From NCBI GenBank assembly GCA_023014335.1, contig JAECYW010000014.1, forward strand, positions 1,178,001-1,242,000: DNA of 64,000 bases, written 5' to 3'. Origin of the DNA: Galerina marginata (taxonomy: Eukaryota > Basidiomycota > Agaricomycetes > Agaricales > Galerinaceae). Shown here in pieces: positions 24,376 through 35,745 of the stretch; position 1 is the first letter of the stretch; the number at the start of each line of letters is the position of its first letter. The notes beneath the pieces are model-generated. The model did not search any database and was not told where the DNA came from. It saw only the letters and a list, made by a program, of their open reading frames with translations. A program made the position numbers and the translations under genes.

Positions 24376-24853
24376 CCTGGCCCAGTTCATTCCTTATAAA
24401 CAAATACATCTGACTTCCAACCTTGACTGCAATCGTGTCATTAACCATAGAAGGATTCGGGTAGGTGCTAATTTGGCGTAGGTCTGAGAATGGCGCGTTG
24501 CTGACAATATTGACCGAGGTACTAGGCGTCCTGGCGATCAACTTCGGTCAAGTCTCGGCTGAATCATGATACTGGGGTGTCAGAGTGAAAATCACACGGA
24601 AATAGTATTATCGATGAAGCCGTTTCAGGCAGTGAGAGAGTTGTTTAAGTAATAACTTGGAGCCGCCGCGCACACGCTTCCGACGCCAGCGCCGCCACAG
24701 CTCGACGCTTTCAGGCTACGCGCGCTCGGTATTTTCAGCGTATAAATACTAGGTATAAGATGGGAATGTACAGTAAGATCATGAATATAAGAGATATGCA
24801 CAAAGTCCGTTGCGAAGGAACGACAGAAGTGAGAAACCGTGATCTCTTGGAGT

Positions 24854-26306
24854 TCAACTAAAGTACGTCAGTGAAAAAGGGTCACGTTCTGAATGAAAAG
24901 TCGCACTGACATCTTCCCACACCCAAAAAGCTATTCTGCCATCTGTCGACCCCCCTGCAATTCGTTGATGAAGAGAAGAAGCCTGAAGAAGGAAGATCAG
25001 GCAAGAAATATTATCCCAATTCAAATGACGAACTGCGACCGCCCGGTATGTGCCTGGCAGAAAGTGTTAGCTAGTGCTCTATGCAAACCAAAAACGCTGA
25101 CTTGAAAGTGACGGTCCCTGTAGTTGGCTTACTAATGCAAGATTCGATATCCGATACATGAAGAGGGCTCCTTTGCCTCCGCAAATAATAAATTCGTCAT
25201 CGATAAATACCAAACCCAAGGTCAGATTATTGCATAGATCAACTGCCTGTCGAATAGAGCCATGATATGTCAAATCAGGCAAAGTAAAAATATCGATGCC
25301 ATCGGCGAGATTGGTGGAAGCAATGTACTTTTGCGCTTTGCTAATCGCCGATGCCCCTCTAGCCAATCTTACAGATTTAGTGACGGTAGAACGAAACAAA
25401 AGTAGGACTTACATGCGTCGATTAAATTCGATTGCACGAAGTAGTTTGAACGTGTCGAGGCGGTAAAGGAGCCTGAATAGAGGAATCTGTTGTAAGTTGT
25501 GCAGTTATAGGAGTGAAAGCATGCACTTACAGAATGCTACCAGGGACTGATATACACGGGTCGACAAATGAAATCACGATCAGGTTATGCTTTGGAGAGA
25601 CGTGGACCGTGTGTGGCCGCTTCCTGTAAAAACTGGCAGCCTTATTGGGTATATCCAACAACATATTTGGCGACCGCACGAGGTTGATCTTGAATTTCAC
25701 CGAACTCGCTTTTAGCCCAGTAGCAGTTGCCACCACATTCCAAATTAGCAACGACGCGCCGCCAACAGCAGTTAAGTATTTGCTGGAAAACGAGATTGAT
25801 TCTACTGGTCCTGGAACAACATTCTGAAACCCATGTTCAAAAGGTTTAAAGTGAGTGGGCTGGGCGAAGGCAGACAATCTTAATCAAAGGCAGTTCCTGT
25901 AAAACGGCGTAGCTTACAAGTGTGTTTGTCAATGTCAAAAAGTAGTCTTGCCATATTGAAAAGTAGGACGGTGCCCGCCGAGAGTAAAGCACCACATTTC
26001 CGTTTTGTAAGCCAGCTAAAAAGCCTTCCTGCCATCCAGCAATGTCGGACCAATGGATTAAAAGCACCGGAGATCCTAAATTTATCGACTGCAGGAGACG
26101 CCCAGACATTATATCCCAGATATTGAGCCTTTCAGAAGTACCTGTGGTTGACTGAAAGTCAGTGGGCCAGTCCTCTCGACTCCATCAGACTCACCTCCTG
26201 TCAGCAAGTGCATCCCATTGGGTGAAAAACAAACCGAGTAAATGTGTTCCCCCAAACGTCCCATCGTATCGCGCTGCTGGAAGGACAATGTGGGTTCAAG
26301 TTCCAT
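24854..26306 (-). CDS. WD-repeat (beta-propeller-like) protein
   Basis: Exons 26306-26195, 26141-25918, 25859-25531, 25472-25413, 25367-25102 and 25053-24854 join in phase to 396 aa. Propeller-type strands are visible as IYSVCFSPNGMHLLTGG, RLNIWDI, ESISFSSKYLTAVGG, SLLIWNV, HTVHVSPKHNLIVISF, FIICGGKGALFMYRI and IAGGSTDGRIAFWVW. It is a paralogue of the gene at 46663-48507 but lacks that gene's C-terminal membrane helix, so it should be soluble. The last exon is the least certain part and may hide another intron. Promoter and first exon are duplicated in inverted orientation at 22300-22690. Partner proteins are unknown. Confidence 0.75.
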
Positions 26307-27444
26307 TTTGCAGGTAACCTCACGACGGCCTCAGAGGTTATGAATAAAAAGGTTTGAAGTTAAGGGACCTGGGAAGCTCCATAAATCTGGACGGGGAAAA
26401 ATCCCAGTCTTGGGTCTCAAATACAGCAAATTTTGGCTTGATTCCGCAAACCGGATAAGTTCCAGCCGGTCTTTTCCCCAAAAGGAGACGAAAGGTGCTT
26501 CGGGATCTGAAACTCGCAGAAAATCGACAAAAATTGCGTCAATTTTGGTGTTCGAAGTCGGAATTTTCCAGTGGTGATATTCAATGAGAACAAGGCTGGA
26601 ATAGTATAAATATCCAAGCTCCCGCGCCATGGCTGGTTGGTTGTGCCTCACGCATCACACTCGTACTTCTCAGGTGCTCAAACTGATTCAAATTGGTGGG
26701 CAAAGAGATTAATGCATTTTATAGGTGTGTCGGGGCCGACGGATTAGGTACAGGAAACCAAGAAACCAAAGAATATCACATCCTCGGATTCGTCTTCACC
26801 ATGCCGAGCGATGATGATGGACAGATCAAAATAGGCCGGGGGGTGGAGAAAGACGCAGAAGGTGAGATACCTTTCTCGGGTCGCACGCCGCATGCGTGTC
26901 TGATCGTTGATCCCAAGAAACAGCAGAGAGTGTCATCAATCCCGGTCCTCCTAAGCCATCTCCTGACAAGGTCCATGAATTTTTGATGCCGCTGATCACT
27001 GAGCTCGAACACAGTGACATCTTTTATTCCAACAAGTCGAGGTCGAAGTCAGCCTGAGGGGTGGCAGTACACGGTGGCAGCGCGCGTCGTTCCCGTCCGC
27101 GTAAAGTGCCGCCATTTGACCAATTTGGACCAGGTTATCTAGTCATTAATTACATGCTCGTAGGAACATATCACCATCAGGGGCGCTTTCAAGAAGATGA
27201 AACGATTAAATATGGAATGTTCAATCAACGAAGACTCACCAGAATTGGGTCTTCGTACCGAATTGCTTCGTTAGGAAACTTGAGGAATCATCAAAACCAG
27301 ACATGTCCGCATCGAGTGCGCATGAGTTAATTGATTTCTCAGCAAAGCCGAAATTCCAAGTTCGAGGCTTCCAAGGTTGATTGAGCAAAGAGAGTCTTCC
27401 TTAAAATTCCCGCTACATATTTCAGCTTCAGCGGCAAAGCGTAA
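26307..27444. other. promoter of the WD-repeat gene, then no supported gene
   Basis: 26307-26640 is the upstream region of the WD-repeat gene and is the part duplicated at 22300. At 26803 a plus-strand ATG opens a short acidic frame that ends in a GTGAGA donor-like site near 26860, but no continuation is clear. Confidence 0.4.
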
Positions 27445-27863
27445 GCTGATCAGGCTGCTCGAGAATTGCAGGCCAGCCTCAACAGCGAGCCCAGCCTGAC
27501 TCAGAACCTGAGACGCAAATTCGAAGAAGTCAGCAACACTTCCCAAGATCGCGTCCAAAGACTGCGACTACGACACTTACTAGGAAACGTCGTGTCGTCG
27601 TACCCGTGCCGGGATCGGAGGATTGCTTGGACTCTGATAGAAAGCGTCCAGGAAGAGAGACAGATGAGGTCAAGAGGGCGGGACGTCGATCTGTAATCCA
27701 GCATGGACCTTGGCTCAAACGGAAGGAACTCATATTTGAAGTCGAATTGGATGAAGACTGGGACGAAGAAAAGGAGACCGATGCAAAGATACCACCGTGG
27801 TTCAAGATCTGCAGCCTCAATTTTGAGTACCGATGCCACGTCTACATTTACGACAAGGCATGA
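27445..27863 (+). other. orphan coding-like exon
   Basis: A 139-codon open frame without an early ATG, preceded by stops. It reads as a basic, Q/P/R-rich start, then a KRRVVVVPVPGSEDC segment, a charged KRKELIFEVELDEDWDEE stretch and an aromatic tail (PPWFKICSLNFEYRCHVYIY). A 3' splice-like TTACTAG lies at 27577-27583. It may be an internal exon of a lost gene or transposon. I do not recognise it. Confidence 0.3.
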
Positions 27864-27970
27864 GAAGTTAGTCAACATGGTCGAGGATCGTACTCAGCAT
27901 TGAAGGTTCACCTCTCATCCGTTTACTCTCCTGATTTTTTCCTTAGTATTTCGTCGCTCTCCTGCTTGTA

Positions 27971-28234
27971 TTTGTTTAGAGAAATTCCCAGTCAAATACG
28001 GACGATAGTAGGGAGGATTGGCAAGAGGGAGCGAACAAGCGTGTTGTGATCAGGTGCCTTTGTCTGCGTGCTTTTGTGTGCTTTTGTTATACTCAGATGT
28101 CAAAGGGCATTACTCTCTTTCCGTTCAACACCTTCCACGACTTACCTTAGTCAATATTGAGGCACAGTCTCCAAATTGGCGAAGGTCATCACTCCATCCA
28201 ATACTCTGGCCTGGCCCGGAGATTGGTGACTGCT
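27971..28234 (-). repeat. dispersed 'LTK-exon' element, copy 2
   Basis: Shares the TTTGTTTAGAGAA terminus with the copies at 35453 and 52131 and the inner block with copy 1. On the minus strand it begins TNLRARPEYWME, then an in-frame TGA and a small deletion, then continues in another frame to SILTK and the donor GTAAGTCGTGG. This copy is decayed. Confidence 0.8.
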
Positions 28235-28623
28235 CCTCAGCATCTCGAAAAGAAATCCCATGCGCCATCGACAGTCAAAGTCAAAGTCTGTAGCGAATTA
28301 TCGTGATGCGGATTATGTCAGATGGGGGGTCAAGACAGGGGACCTGACTAAGCAAATCAACTTTCCACGCAAAATATCATATTATTCAGACATTGTACAC
28401 AGGGAACAGAAGAAAGTTGACGACGAAGTAAGCAGACTGAAGCAGAACGGGAGCAAGCAGTGGTGGGGAAGCATATATGTATAATACAAATGTTCGGATA
28501 TCATCAACCCTTGTTTTGGAACCAGAGGCAGTTCTGACGATAATAGAACGGTAACGAATTGAGCGAGTTGAGGGTGTAGGCAGTTGAAGCCATTTCGACG
28601 ATGACAGAGCATTAACGAGTGAT

Positions 28624-30138
28624 TTAGGCAGTGGAAGCCGGGTTGATTGGGCGATATCTGGTTGAAATGGGCAAGGTGCCAGATGCCTGTTGAGCGCTAT
28701 AACTTTCATGTTGAGTGCTGTTGTTACTTCAGTAATGCAGCATGAAACCGACCTTCCTTCGGCCCAAATCTGGGTTAATACACCTTGCACGACCGTTTGG
28801 TCCATCACCTTCAATGCCTGTAGGTGGTTCTGATAGTTTACTTGCTTTGGTCGCCAGTCAATGCTCTTATGCTTGCCACTTTTCCATTCATCGACACAAC
28901 CCTCCACCTTCCAGCCATGATTAAAAGAGTAGGCTATTGTGAAAGAATAATGCTTACTATGGTTATGCCCAGAGCAAACATATGAATTTTGCAAGGGGGA
29001 CCGAACCCCGTTGGATGTAGTTGCGCTGGCGAATCCATGTATTCAAAAAATCCCTCTTTCACCACGCTCATCACACACTGGTCATTTATTTGAAGATGGC
29101 AGCCCTGTGTGCTATTCAAGTTCAATTACTTCACAAGAATACGAGTAGGCTGACCGGGAGTCGTTGAGCACAATCAGCGGCGATTGCAGCGAGGATGTTC
29201 AAGACCTCCTGGGGGGTTAATTGGTCGTGGAGCCTCCAGCGGGTGTACACTATTCGGCGGCCAATGGCTCTCAACTGCTGCAAAAATTTGTGGACTCTAT
29301 CGTAGGCCTATCGTAATAAATGAGGTGAGCGTCCTTACAAGAATATACAAAATTGGAAGCTTACCTCCTTTTTTATGTATCGCATATTGCTCAGCTCGTT
29401 AATGTTTAAATCAAATTCTTGTCGGGCTATCCCCACCTCCTCCTCGAGGGGCAGGTACCACTCTTGGTGCTGTTCGTCGGCGTCGGTCCACAAAGGCGAG
29501 AAATACATGCCTTCGGAACTTCTCCGCAAAAAGAATCTGCGTATGACAGCGGCGAGCACAGCTTTCTCATTTCGTGTCATCCGCGGCTTTGCCTGTTGCC
29601 CGCCAGGGGGCTGGCTTGGCCCGCCAGGAGGCTGGCTTCCCCCGCCGAGAGGCTGGCTTGCCCCGCCGAGAGGCTGGCTTGCCCCGCCGAGAGGCTGGCT
29701 TCCCCCGCCGGGAGGCTGGCTAGCCCCACCAATTGATCTCTGCGCCCGGGCTGTCCGGGGGCGTGTCAGAGATCTGCCCCGACCTCCAGCCTCACTCTGG
29801 GTCCTCCTTATCACCATGCTGGTTGGTGCAGATGGTACGGAGGCGGAGGCTACGGAGGCGGAGGCTACGGAGACGGAGGCTACGGAGACGGAGGCAACTG
29901 AGCTTCTGTCGTCCCAACTATCTGTTGGGCCGGAGGTCCCGAGCTCTGGTAGATTCCAATTAACCTGTGAAATATGCGACGAAGAAGAGTGCAGGGCGAT
30001 CGGTTGTACAAATTTTTGTCTCATCTGCGCAGCTGGCGTCTGTGCGCGCCAAAGCGCATTGGACGGGGAAGGGGCAATGAGCGAATGTTGCTCTCCAGGG
30101 TATGGTTCGGCGAGGTGTTTGAGCTCCCTTAAATGCAT
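28624..30138 (-). CDS. hypothetical protein with minisatellite-encoded GGxSQPxG and VASxS repeats
   Basis: Exons 30138-29365, 29277-29155, 29104-28958, 28907-28753 and 28702-28624 join in phase to 425 aa, all introns 50-87 nt with GT-AG ends. Residues 79-102 are five-residue V-A-S-x-S repeats from a 15-bp DNA repeat. Residues 137-180 are seven-residue G-G-x-S-Q-P-x repeats from a 21-bp DNA repeat. The middle part (about 185-300) is charged and helical, with an R-R-F-F-L-R-R motif; the C-terminal part contains CVMSVVKEGFFEYMD and WRPKQVNYQNHLQALKVMD. No known domain was recognised. Introns after exon 1 rest on phase agreement, not on homology. Confidence 0.55.
29601..29726 (+). repeat. 21-bp minisatellite, six units
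   Basis: Six adjacent units of the form CGCC(A/G)(G)(A/G)GGCTGGCTT(G/C)CCC, in phase with codons of the minus-strand gene at 28624-30138, so copy-number change would keep the frame. Confidence 0.95.
29836..29895 (+). repeat. 15-bp minisatellite, four units
   Basis: Four adjacent units of TACGGAG(G/A)CGGAGGC, coding for V-A-S-x-S on the minus strand inside the 28624-30138 gene. Confidence 0.95.
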
Positions 30139-30186
30139 GGGTAGGACCGGCCCTGCTTGTGGCTGGCAATGACTAGGAGGTGGACC

Positions 30187-30550
30187 TATCAGCTTACGGA
30201 GTGAACAGAGGAGTGTACGAGCTCACCCCTGTTCATGAGCGGGCCAGCTCGCCGCTGCACGTTCGTGTGCTTGTCTGAGAGGTAGAGCTATCACCTCATG
30301 CCAGAGAATGCAGAGTAATTTTTGGACTTACTCAGTATTGTTGGCTTCCGAAGGTACTGGCCTGTACGTCTATCAGCTCACGGAGTGCACAGAGGAGTTT
30401 ATGAGCTCACCCATAATTATTTGGGGACCAGCCCGCCGCTGCGTGTTGGGCCATTTTCCTGGGAGGTAGAGCTATCAGCTCGCGCCAGAGACCGCCGAGG
30501 AATATATGGACTTACTGAGAATCGTCAGGCTCCGGGGGTGCTTGCGCGTA
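30187..30550 (+). repeat. tandem duplication, unit about 184 bp
   Basis: Two copies start at ATCAGCT(T/C)ACGGAGTG (30188 and 30372). They share GAGCTCACCC, GCCGCTGC, GGTAGAGCTATCA and TGGACTTACT landmarks in order, at moderate identity. No ORF is shared. Confidence 0.85.
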
Positions 30551-30747
30551 CATCTTGATGACGGTTTGAACAAGAGATGTCTTAGCGGGGAAAATTCTGT
30601 GGGAGTTGGAAATTCGAGTGGCCAAAACCTGGATTTTAGTACCTTGGCCTGTCAGTCTGAACCTGAAAGAATCATGACCACCAGGCAGAACGCGATAAGG
30701 ACAGACTTCGGCCTGAGATGCATGGAATTATGTTCTGACAGAACTTA

Positions 30748-33055
30748 GAATCCACTGCGGTCAGAACCCAAGAACTTGGCCGCGTATCTGATTAACGGAG
30801 ACCTGTTGTACTGGGAGGGAAGTAAACCGCATGTGTTCATTGGACGGTCTTGAATTATTTTTCCGAATCTTTCAATCATGCCCTGTAAATATCCAGGTTG
30901 CCTGTACTTGAGAAAATGGCCGAGTTATGCAGGCCTGGCTCTAAATCTGAAGTAAATATCCGATTGAAGACACTGGCCCAAAAAAAAAACGAGTAGGAGA
31001 TAGACCAAAATCAAGCAGGCTCAGCTAAATCGATGAAGGGTCGGACAAAGGTTGAAAGAAAGTCTGAACAACAGCAGAGTTTGTGCGGTTGGGACAAAGC
31101 TAAAATGTACAGAAAATCTAACCAAGATCATCAGCGATTGCAAACACGAGTCCTTTGTTGTACACGGAACAACAGAAGAGTTCTAGCGGGTGGGACACAG
31201 CTGAATATCTGACCAAGATCGGTAGAAAATCTGAAATGTCGATATCAAACAGACAGGTGTCGGACCACTTCAAGAGAACGGCTGTTTGAATCCACTGCGG
31301 CCAGAACCCAAGAACATGGCCGCGTATCTAATTGACGGAGATCCGTCGCACTGCGAGGCATGTGTTCATTGGATGGCCTTGAATTATTTTCCGAGTCTTT
31401 CAATCCTATCGACGCTGAGGTCAGGGGACTTGGCCTTATCTACAGGGCTTCAACGGAGAAAGGTTATAGCTAGGTTGTCAGTGGTTCCGGATGCATGAGG
31501 AATCAATATAAGGTTCTTCAATTCTGCTTGTACATGAGAAAATGGCCGAGTTATGCAGGCCTAGCTTTAAATCTGAAGTAAGTATCCGATTAAAGACACT
31601 GGCCCAAAAAAAAAGGTAGGAGATGTCTCCAATACTGAATCGACGATGTGAGCCTCCTCTGGAAGTCTACGGCACCAGATGAAGTTAAGGCTGCTGCTGT
31701 CTGCATCCGGACGTTGTTCAGATTTTCTTTCGACCTTTGTCCGACCCTCCATCGACTTACCTGAGCCTGCTTTATTTTGGTCTATCCGAAAATTCGAGCC
31801 TGAGACGCTCCGCCATGATCTTGGTTAGATTTTCTGTAAATTTCAGCTTTGTCTCATTCCGTGTACAAAGCCTGGCTCATGTTCGCAATGTACAGATGAT
31901 CTTGGCTAGGTTTTAGCTCAGCTCCACTTCGCCATGGTTCTGACATTGTTCCATGCGCAGGAACGATGGGTTGTTCAAGTCCTCTACATCTCCGTGGATC
32001 AGGATGGTTGATGGGACAAATACAGAAAATCTAACCAAGATCATCCAGTAAATTGCAAACACGAGTCCTTTCTACACGGAACAACAGAAGAGTTCTAGCG
32101 GGTGGGATACAGCTGAATATCTGACCAAGATCTGTAGAAAATCTGAAATGTCAATATCAAACAGACAAGTGTCGGACCGCTTCAAGAGCGCGGCTGTTTT
32201 TATGCCATTTCAAGTTGGGTATTTGAATATATGGGTACGTTTTGACTGCCCCAATAAGCCAATGGCATTGAAAATGAAATTTCCTTTCCGCTAAGCAGGC
32301 GCTAATCACAGTGATACACCATTCGCCGAACAAACCATTTATTATATTTTGCTTTGAACTCAGCTAAGTGGTAAGCTCTGCCAGATTTAATTTTAAAATC
32401 GATAAAAATCCATTTCTTGTCCGTTGAGGCCGAGCCGTCTGTCAGACGTCTGTGACAGTCCCTACCTTAAGTGCAGTGTTCGCGCCAGCTCTTGACGGGC
32501 CAGTTAAAACCTCCGATATTAAAATACCCAACTTGAGATGGCAGAAGAGTGCAGTGCTCTTGAAGCGGTGCGACATGTGTCTGTTTGATACTGACATCTC
32601 AAATTTTCTACCGATTTCGGTCAGATATTCTGTCAGTTTTAGCTGTGTCCCACCCACTAGGGCTGTGCCTTTCTTCCGTAGAGGACTTGAATGACCCCAT
32701 TACTCGGAAAATTATTTAACTGCGCATGGAACAATGGCAGAACCATGGCGAAGTGGGGCCGAGCTAAAATTGATAAAAAATCTAACCAAGATCATCAGTA
32801 AATTGGAAACACGAGTCAGCTGTTGTGCACGGAACAACGGCAGAGTTCTGGTGCGTGGGAGGAAGACAGAAAATCTGACCAAGATCAGCCGAAAATCTGA
32901 AGGAAAATGTCAATGTCAAACAGACAACGTCAGCTGTTGTACACGGAACAACGGCAGAGTTCTGGTGCATGGGACACAGACAGAAAATCTGACCAAGATC
33001 AGCCGAAAATCTGAAGGAAAATGTCAATGCCAGTGTCAAACAGGCATGAGTCAGG
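30748..33055. repeat. mosaic repeat field with direct and inverted copies
   Basis: At least five kinds of block recur. Block a: GAATCCACTGCGG(T/C)CAGAACCCAAGAAC at 30748 and 31286. Block b: GAGAAAATGGCCGAGTTATGCAGGCC at 30911 and 31541, followed in both by a poly-A tract. Block c: an ACGGAACAAC to ATCTGACCAAGATC unit of about 105 bp at 31160, 32078, 32826 and 32944 (plus) and, in part, 32560-32660 (minus). Block d: TCTAACCAAGATCAT at 31118, 32032 and 32783 (plus) and about 31815 (minus). Block e: 30995-31075 recurs inverted at 31690-31790. ORFs inside it are repeat by-products. Confidence 0.85.
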
Positions 33056-33267
33056 AAGTGCATGAATGACGGTTCCCACAGGCCACAGTGTGCCGATATG
33101 AACTCCCTGGAAGCATTCCCACTAGGGCTGAATCATTTTATTCAATATTGTCCGATGCGATGGCATGCAGGTCTTGTACAATGGCGCGTAAAATACACAT
33201 ACAAAAAGACAGGAAATAGTAGTGGGGAAACGTCATTAAGTTTGAACAAAGACCATGAAAAATAAAG

Positions 33268-34072
33268 CTATAAAAAAACTGACAAGGACTTGTCTGTATT
33301 GCTGTTATCCGAGCTTCCTGAACTCCCTCTGGATCCTTCCCAGTCGGACGGCAAAATATCTGACCATTTTGACATGTTCATCCCAAGTAGCCATTCGCCC
33401 GGAACGTAGATGTCAAGGTGGAACTGGGGTGATAGGATGGATGTTGGCATCTCAAATGATACACCGTTTATCCGAGTGGATTTTTTGACGTGGGGAATCT
33501 CTATGCCGGAGTGGTGTAGGTGGTCGAGGAGGTTGGCAAGTTGTCGATTTGAGTCTGCAACAAGCAATCGCGCAATTTCAACTGAATCTTGTAGCTTGCA
33601 AAGTGCCAGCTGGCCTTCTCTGAGTTTCGAAACAGCTAGCTCCTCTTCTGCGACCAGTGTATCGCGAGCTGATCGAGCGAAATTGACTGCAGTTTCGGGT
33701 GTGTGTTTACCACCAGTCTGAACCAGATCCAGCATTTGCTGAAGTTCCTGGTATTGATTGGTGGCAACACACTGCTCCGTCGCCGATACTATGTTGTGGG
33801 CATGAGCAATGGATAGGTCAAGCCGTGTTCGATATTCCTCTGACTCCCGGTGCATGCCTATGTCAAGAAGATTCTGAAAAAATCTTAAAAACCTAGGACG
33901 GCGCAAAAGATAAGAAACTTACTTCGTCTCGTACGCAGTACCACGATAGAGCTCCCTTCATGTGGCTTGACGTATAAGTAGGCAATATTACACCATTGTG
34001 GTAGAAGTATTCGGGCAATGAGCTGTAAAATAATTCTGCGTTCATTGGCCCGTCGGTGATTTCAGCCACCAT
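33268..34072 (-). CDS. hypothetical two-exon protein with helical middle part
   Basis: Exons 34072-33923 and 33873-33268, intron 49 nt, 251 aa. The first ATG codon in frame is at 34072; the frame is open a little further upstream. Residues about 75-170 form a continuous helix-prone, charged stretch (ARSARDTLVAEEELAVSKL then QLANLLDHLHHSG), probably a coiled coil. The C-terminal end is serine- and asparagine-rich and disordered. No known family is recognised. It borders the mosaic repeat field, but its codon pattern and intact frame indicate a real gene. Confidence 0.6.
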
Positions 34073-35341
34073 AGTATTCAACAGAATAGAATTCTTGGAT
34101 TGAGTAGGCTAGACGGAGATTGAACAGGGTTCAAGTGAAGTTTCAGTTGAGTGCACGAAGGTAGTTTAGTTGGGCGTTGGGCGACGGGTCGTACTCGTCT
34201 TAAAGATGGGCTCAATTCCCACAAATCTTAGTTAGCGGGTTATTAGGGTGATAATCAATTTCCTTTTTCAGTGCTCGATGTATTTTCGGACTTTGCACGG
34301 ATTGGATTACCCAAACTGTGAAAACTTGCCCATTCTCAGGCCACTCAAACTATTTTTACATTAAAGCACAGTATCCTAGTGATATTTGGCAGACCTTATT
34401 TGGAATGTGAAGACAGGTACGACTACTATCAGCTTGATGCATAGGATGAACCACGTCCACCCTGATGAGGAGCTTGCTCCATCCTATGGAGCCATCATTC
34501 GCACGGGGGGTCAATAAGTAAGCGGCAAGCATCTCAATCAAGAAATCAACACCAAGAAATGGTTGTTAGAATACGCGCAGAATGATCTATGGAAAGATAG
34601 ATGTTTCCAGGCCCTCACAAAGAGCCTAGCAAACCAAAGCTGACGGTATCTTCATCCACGACGTCTGGTCGTCTGCTATGCGAGGTTCCGAGACGGAGGG
34701 CAAAAGTAGCATATTGAGCATCAGAAGCCCATGACTCCTCGAATCTGATACATTGTCAACACATTCGAAGTAAACATAGCTCGATTCCAAGTTTGAGTAA
34801 AAATAAAATATCCGAAGTCAACGGGCTCGAAAATGGAGGAGGAAATTGCTGAAGATCGAGCTCGACTGAATGGATCCTGGTGATCGGGCTGACCATGTGC
34901 TCGAATTTTGAATATTGGAGTAATACGAAGAGAAGTGGCACGCGGGGTCGGAGCGTTGAATGGATAGAACGAGAGCCGGTGCAGACAACGCAGCGCCCGT
35001 GATCCGATATTCAGGTTATCGACGAGGTCTTCTACGAGATGGTTTTCGGACATTTGGTCGCCACGCGCCGCCCGTGCCTCGAAGGGAGTAGCCAGTCAAT
35101 ACCATTTTGAACATCGGGGGTCGTTCAAGTCCCTGCCAGCACAAAGGTCGGTGGACTGTGCAGTCCTTCCTTTGGCAGACTAAACTCTGTGATTTCCAGG
35201 ACTTACAAGTTTCAGATTGGTATTGTACGGGCAAGGTGCGGCAGCACAGGAATAGCGAAAGTCTGCACTACGCTCAGGCATGCGATGGGTGAAATGGACA
35301 TCTAGATGCCGTGGAGTAAACGTACGAGTGCTTGAGAACGA
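34073..35341. other. intergenic, no gene seen
   Basis: Only short, unsupported ORFs on both strands (largest 110 codons on the minus strand at 34721-35053, without motifs). No repeat shared with other parts of the window was noticed. Confidence 0.45.
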
Positions 35342-35452
35342 ATGAAAAAAAGAGGCAAAATGGAGCGAGGCCGGGGGCACAGGTCACTCAGGTCTGAACT
35401 TCGTTGCTTGGTCTTGAATAATCGTGGGAGCCTGAGGATCTGCAATGAGAGA

Positions 35453-35691
35453 GCAATCACCAATCTCCAGGCCAGGCCAGAGTATTGGAAGGAGCGCATC
35501 GTTGACCTTTGTCAATTTGAAGACTATGCCCCAATATTGACCAAGGTAAGTTGTGGCCGGAAGGTAAAGAGAGTAATGCTCTGAGAATAACAAACGCACA
35601 CAAATGAAGTTCCTCAGCAAGTCCGAACTTCTCTCTTGCTGGCCGCGTCCCTACAATTGTCCGTATTTGATTTGGAAACTTTCTAAACAAA
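35453..35691 (+). repeat. dispersed 'LTK-exon' element, copy 3 (best coding copy)
   Basis: Opposite orientation to the other copies. The plus strand is open from an ATG at 35342 and encodes ITNLQARPEYWKERIV to DYAPILTK, then a GTAAGT donor at 35546. A downstream acceptor near 35618 (CCTCAG) would join QVRTSLLLAASLQLSVFDLE and a stop. The element's TTTAGA terminus lies 55 bp before the start codon of the 35746 gene. This copy has no frame damage in the conserved exon. Confidence 0.8.
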
Positions 35692-35745
35692 TACGAGCCA
35701 ATCCCTTAAGCTCATTGCTGTCAACAGTAAGTACTGAATTGCACC

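Noticed and set aside
29375..30172. 265-aa plus-strand ORF rich in WLPPP/GGW
   Set aside because: It is the antisense reading of the minisatellite-bearing minus gene, which has splice-consistent downstream exons in phase.
32734..33069. 111-aa plus ORF with repeated ENLTKISRKSEGK peptides
   Set aside because: The peptide repeat follows from the DNA repeat unit in the mosaic field; other copies of the unit are broken in that frame or inverted.
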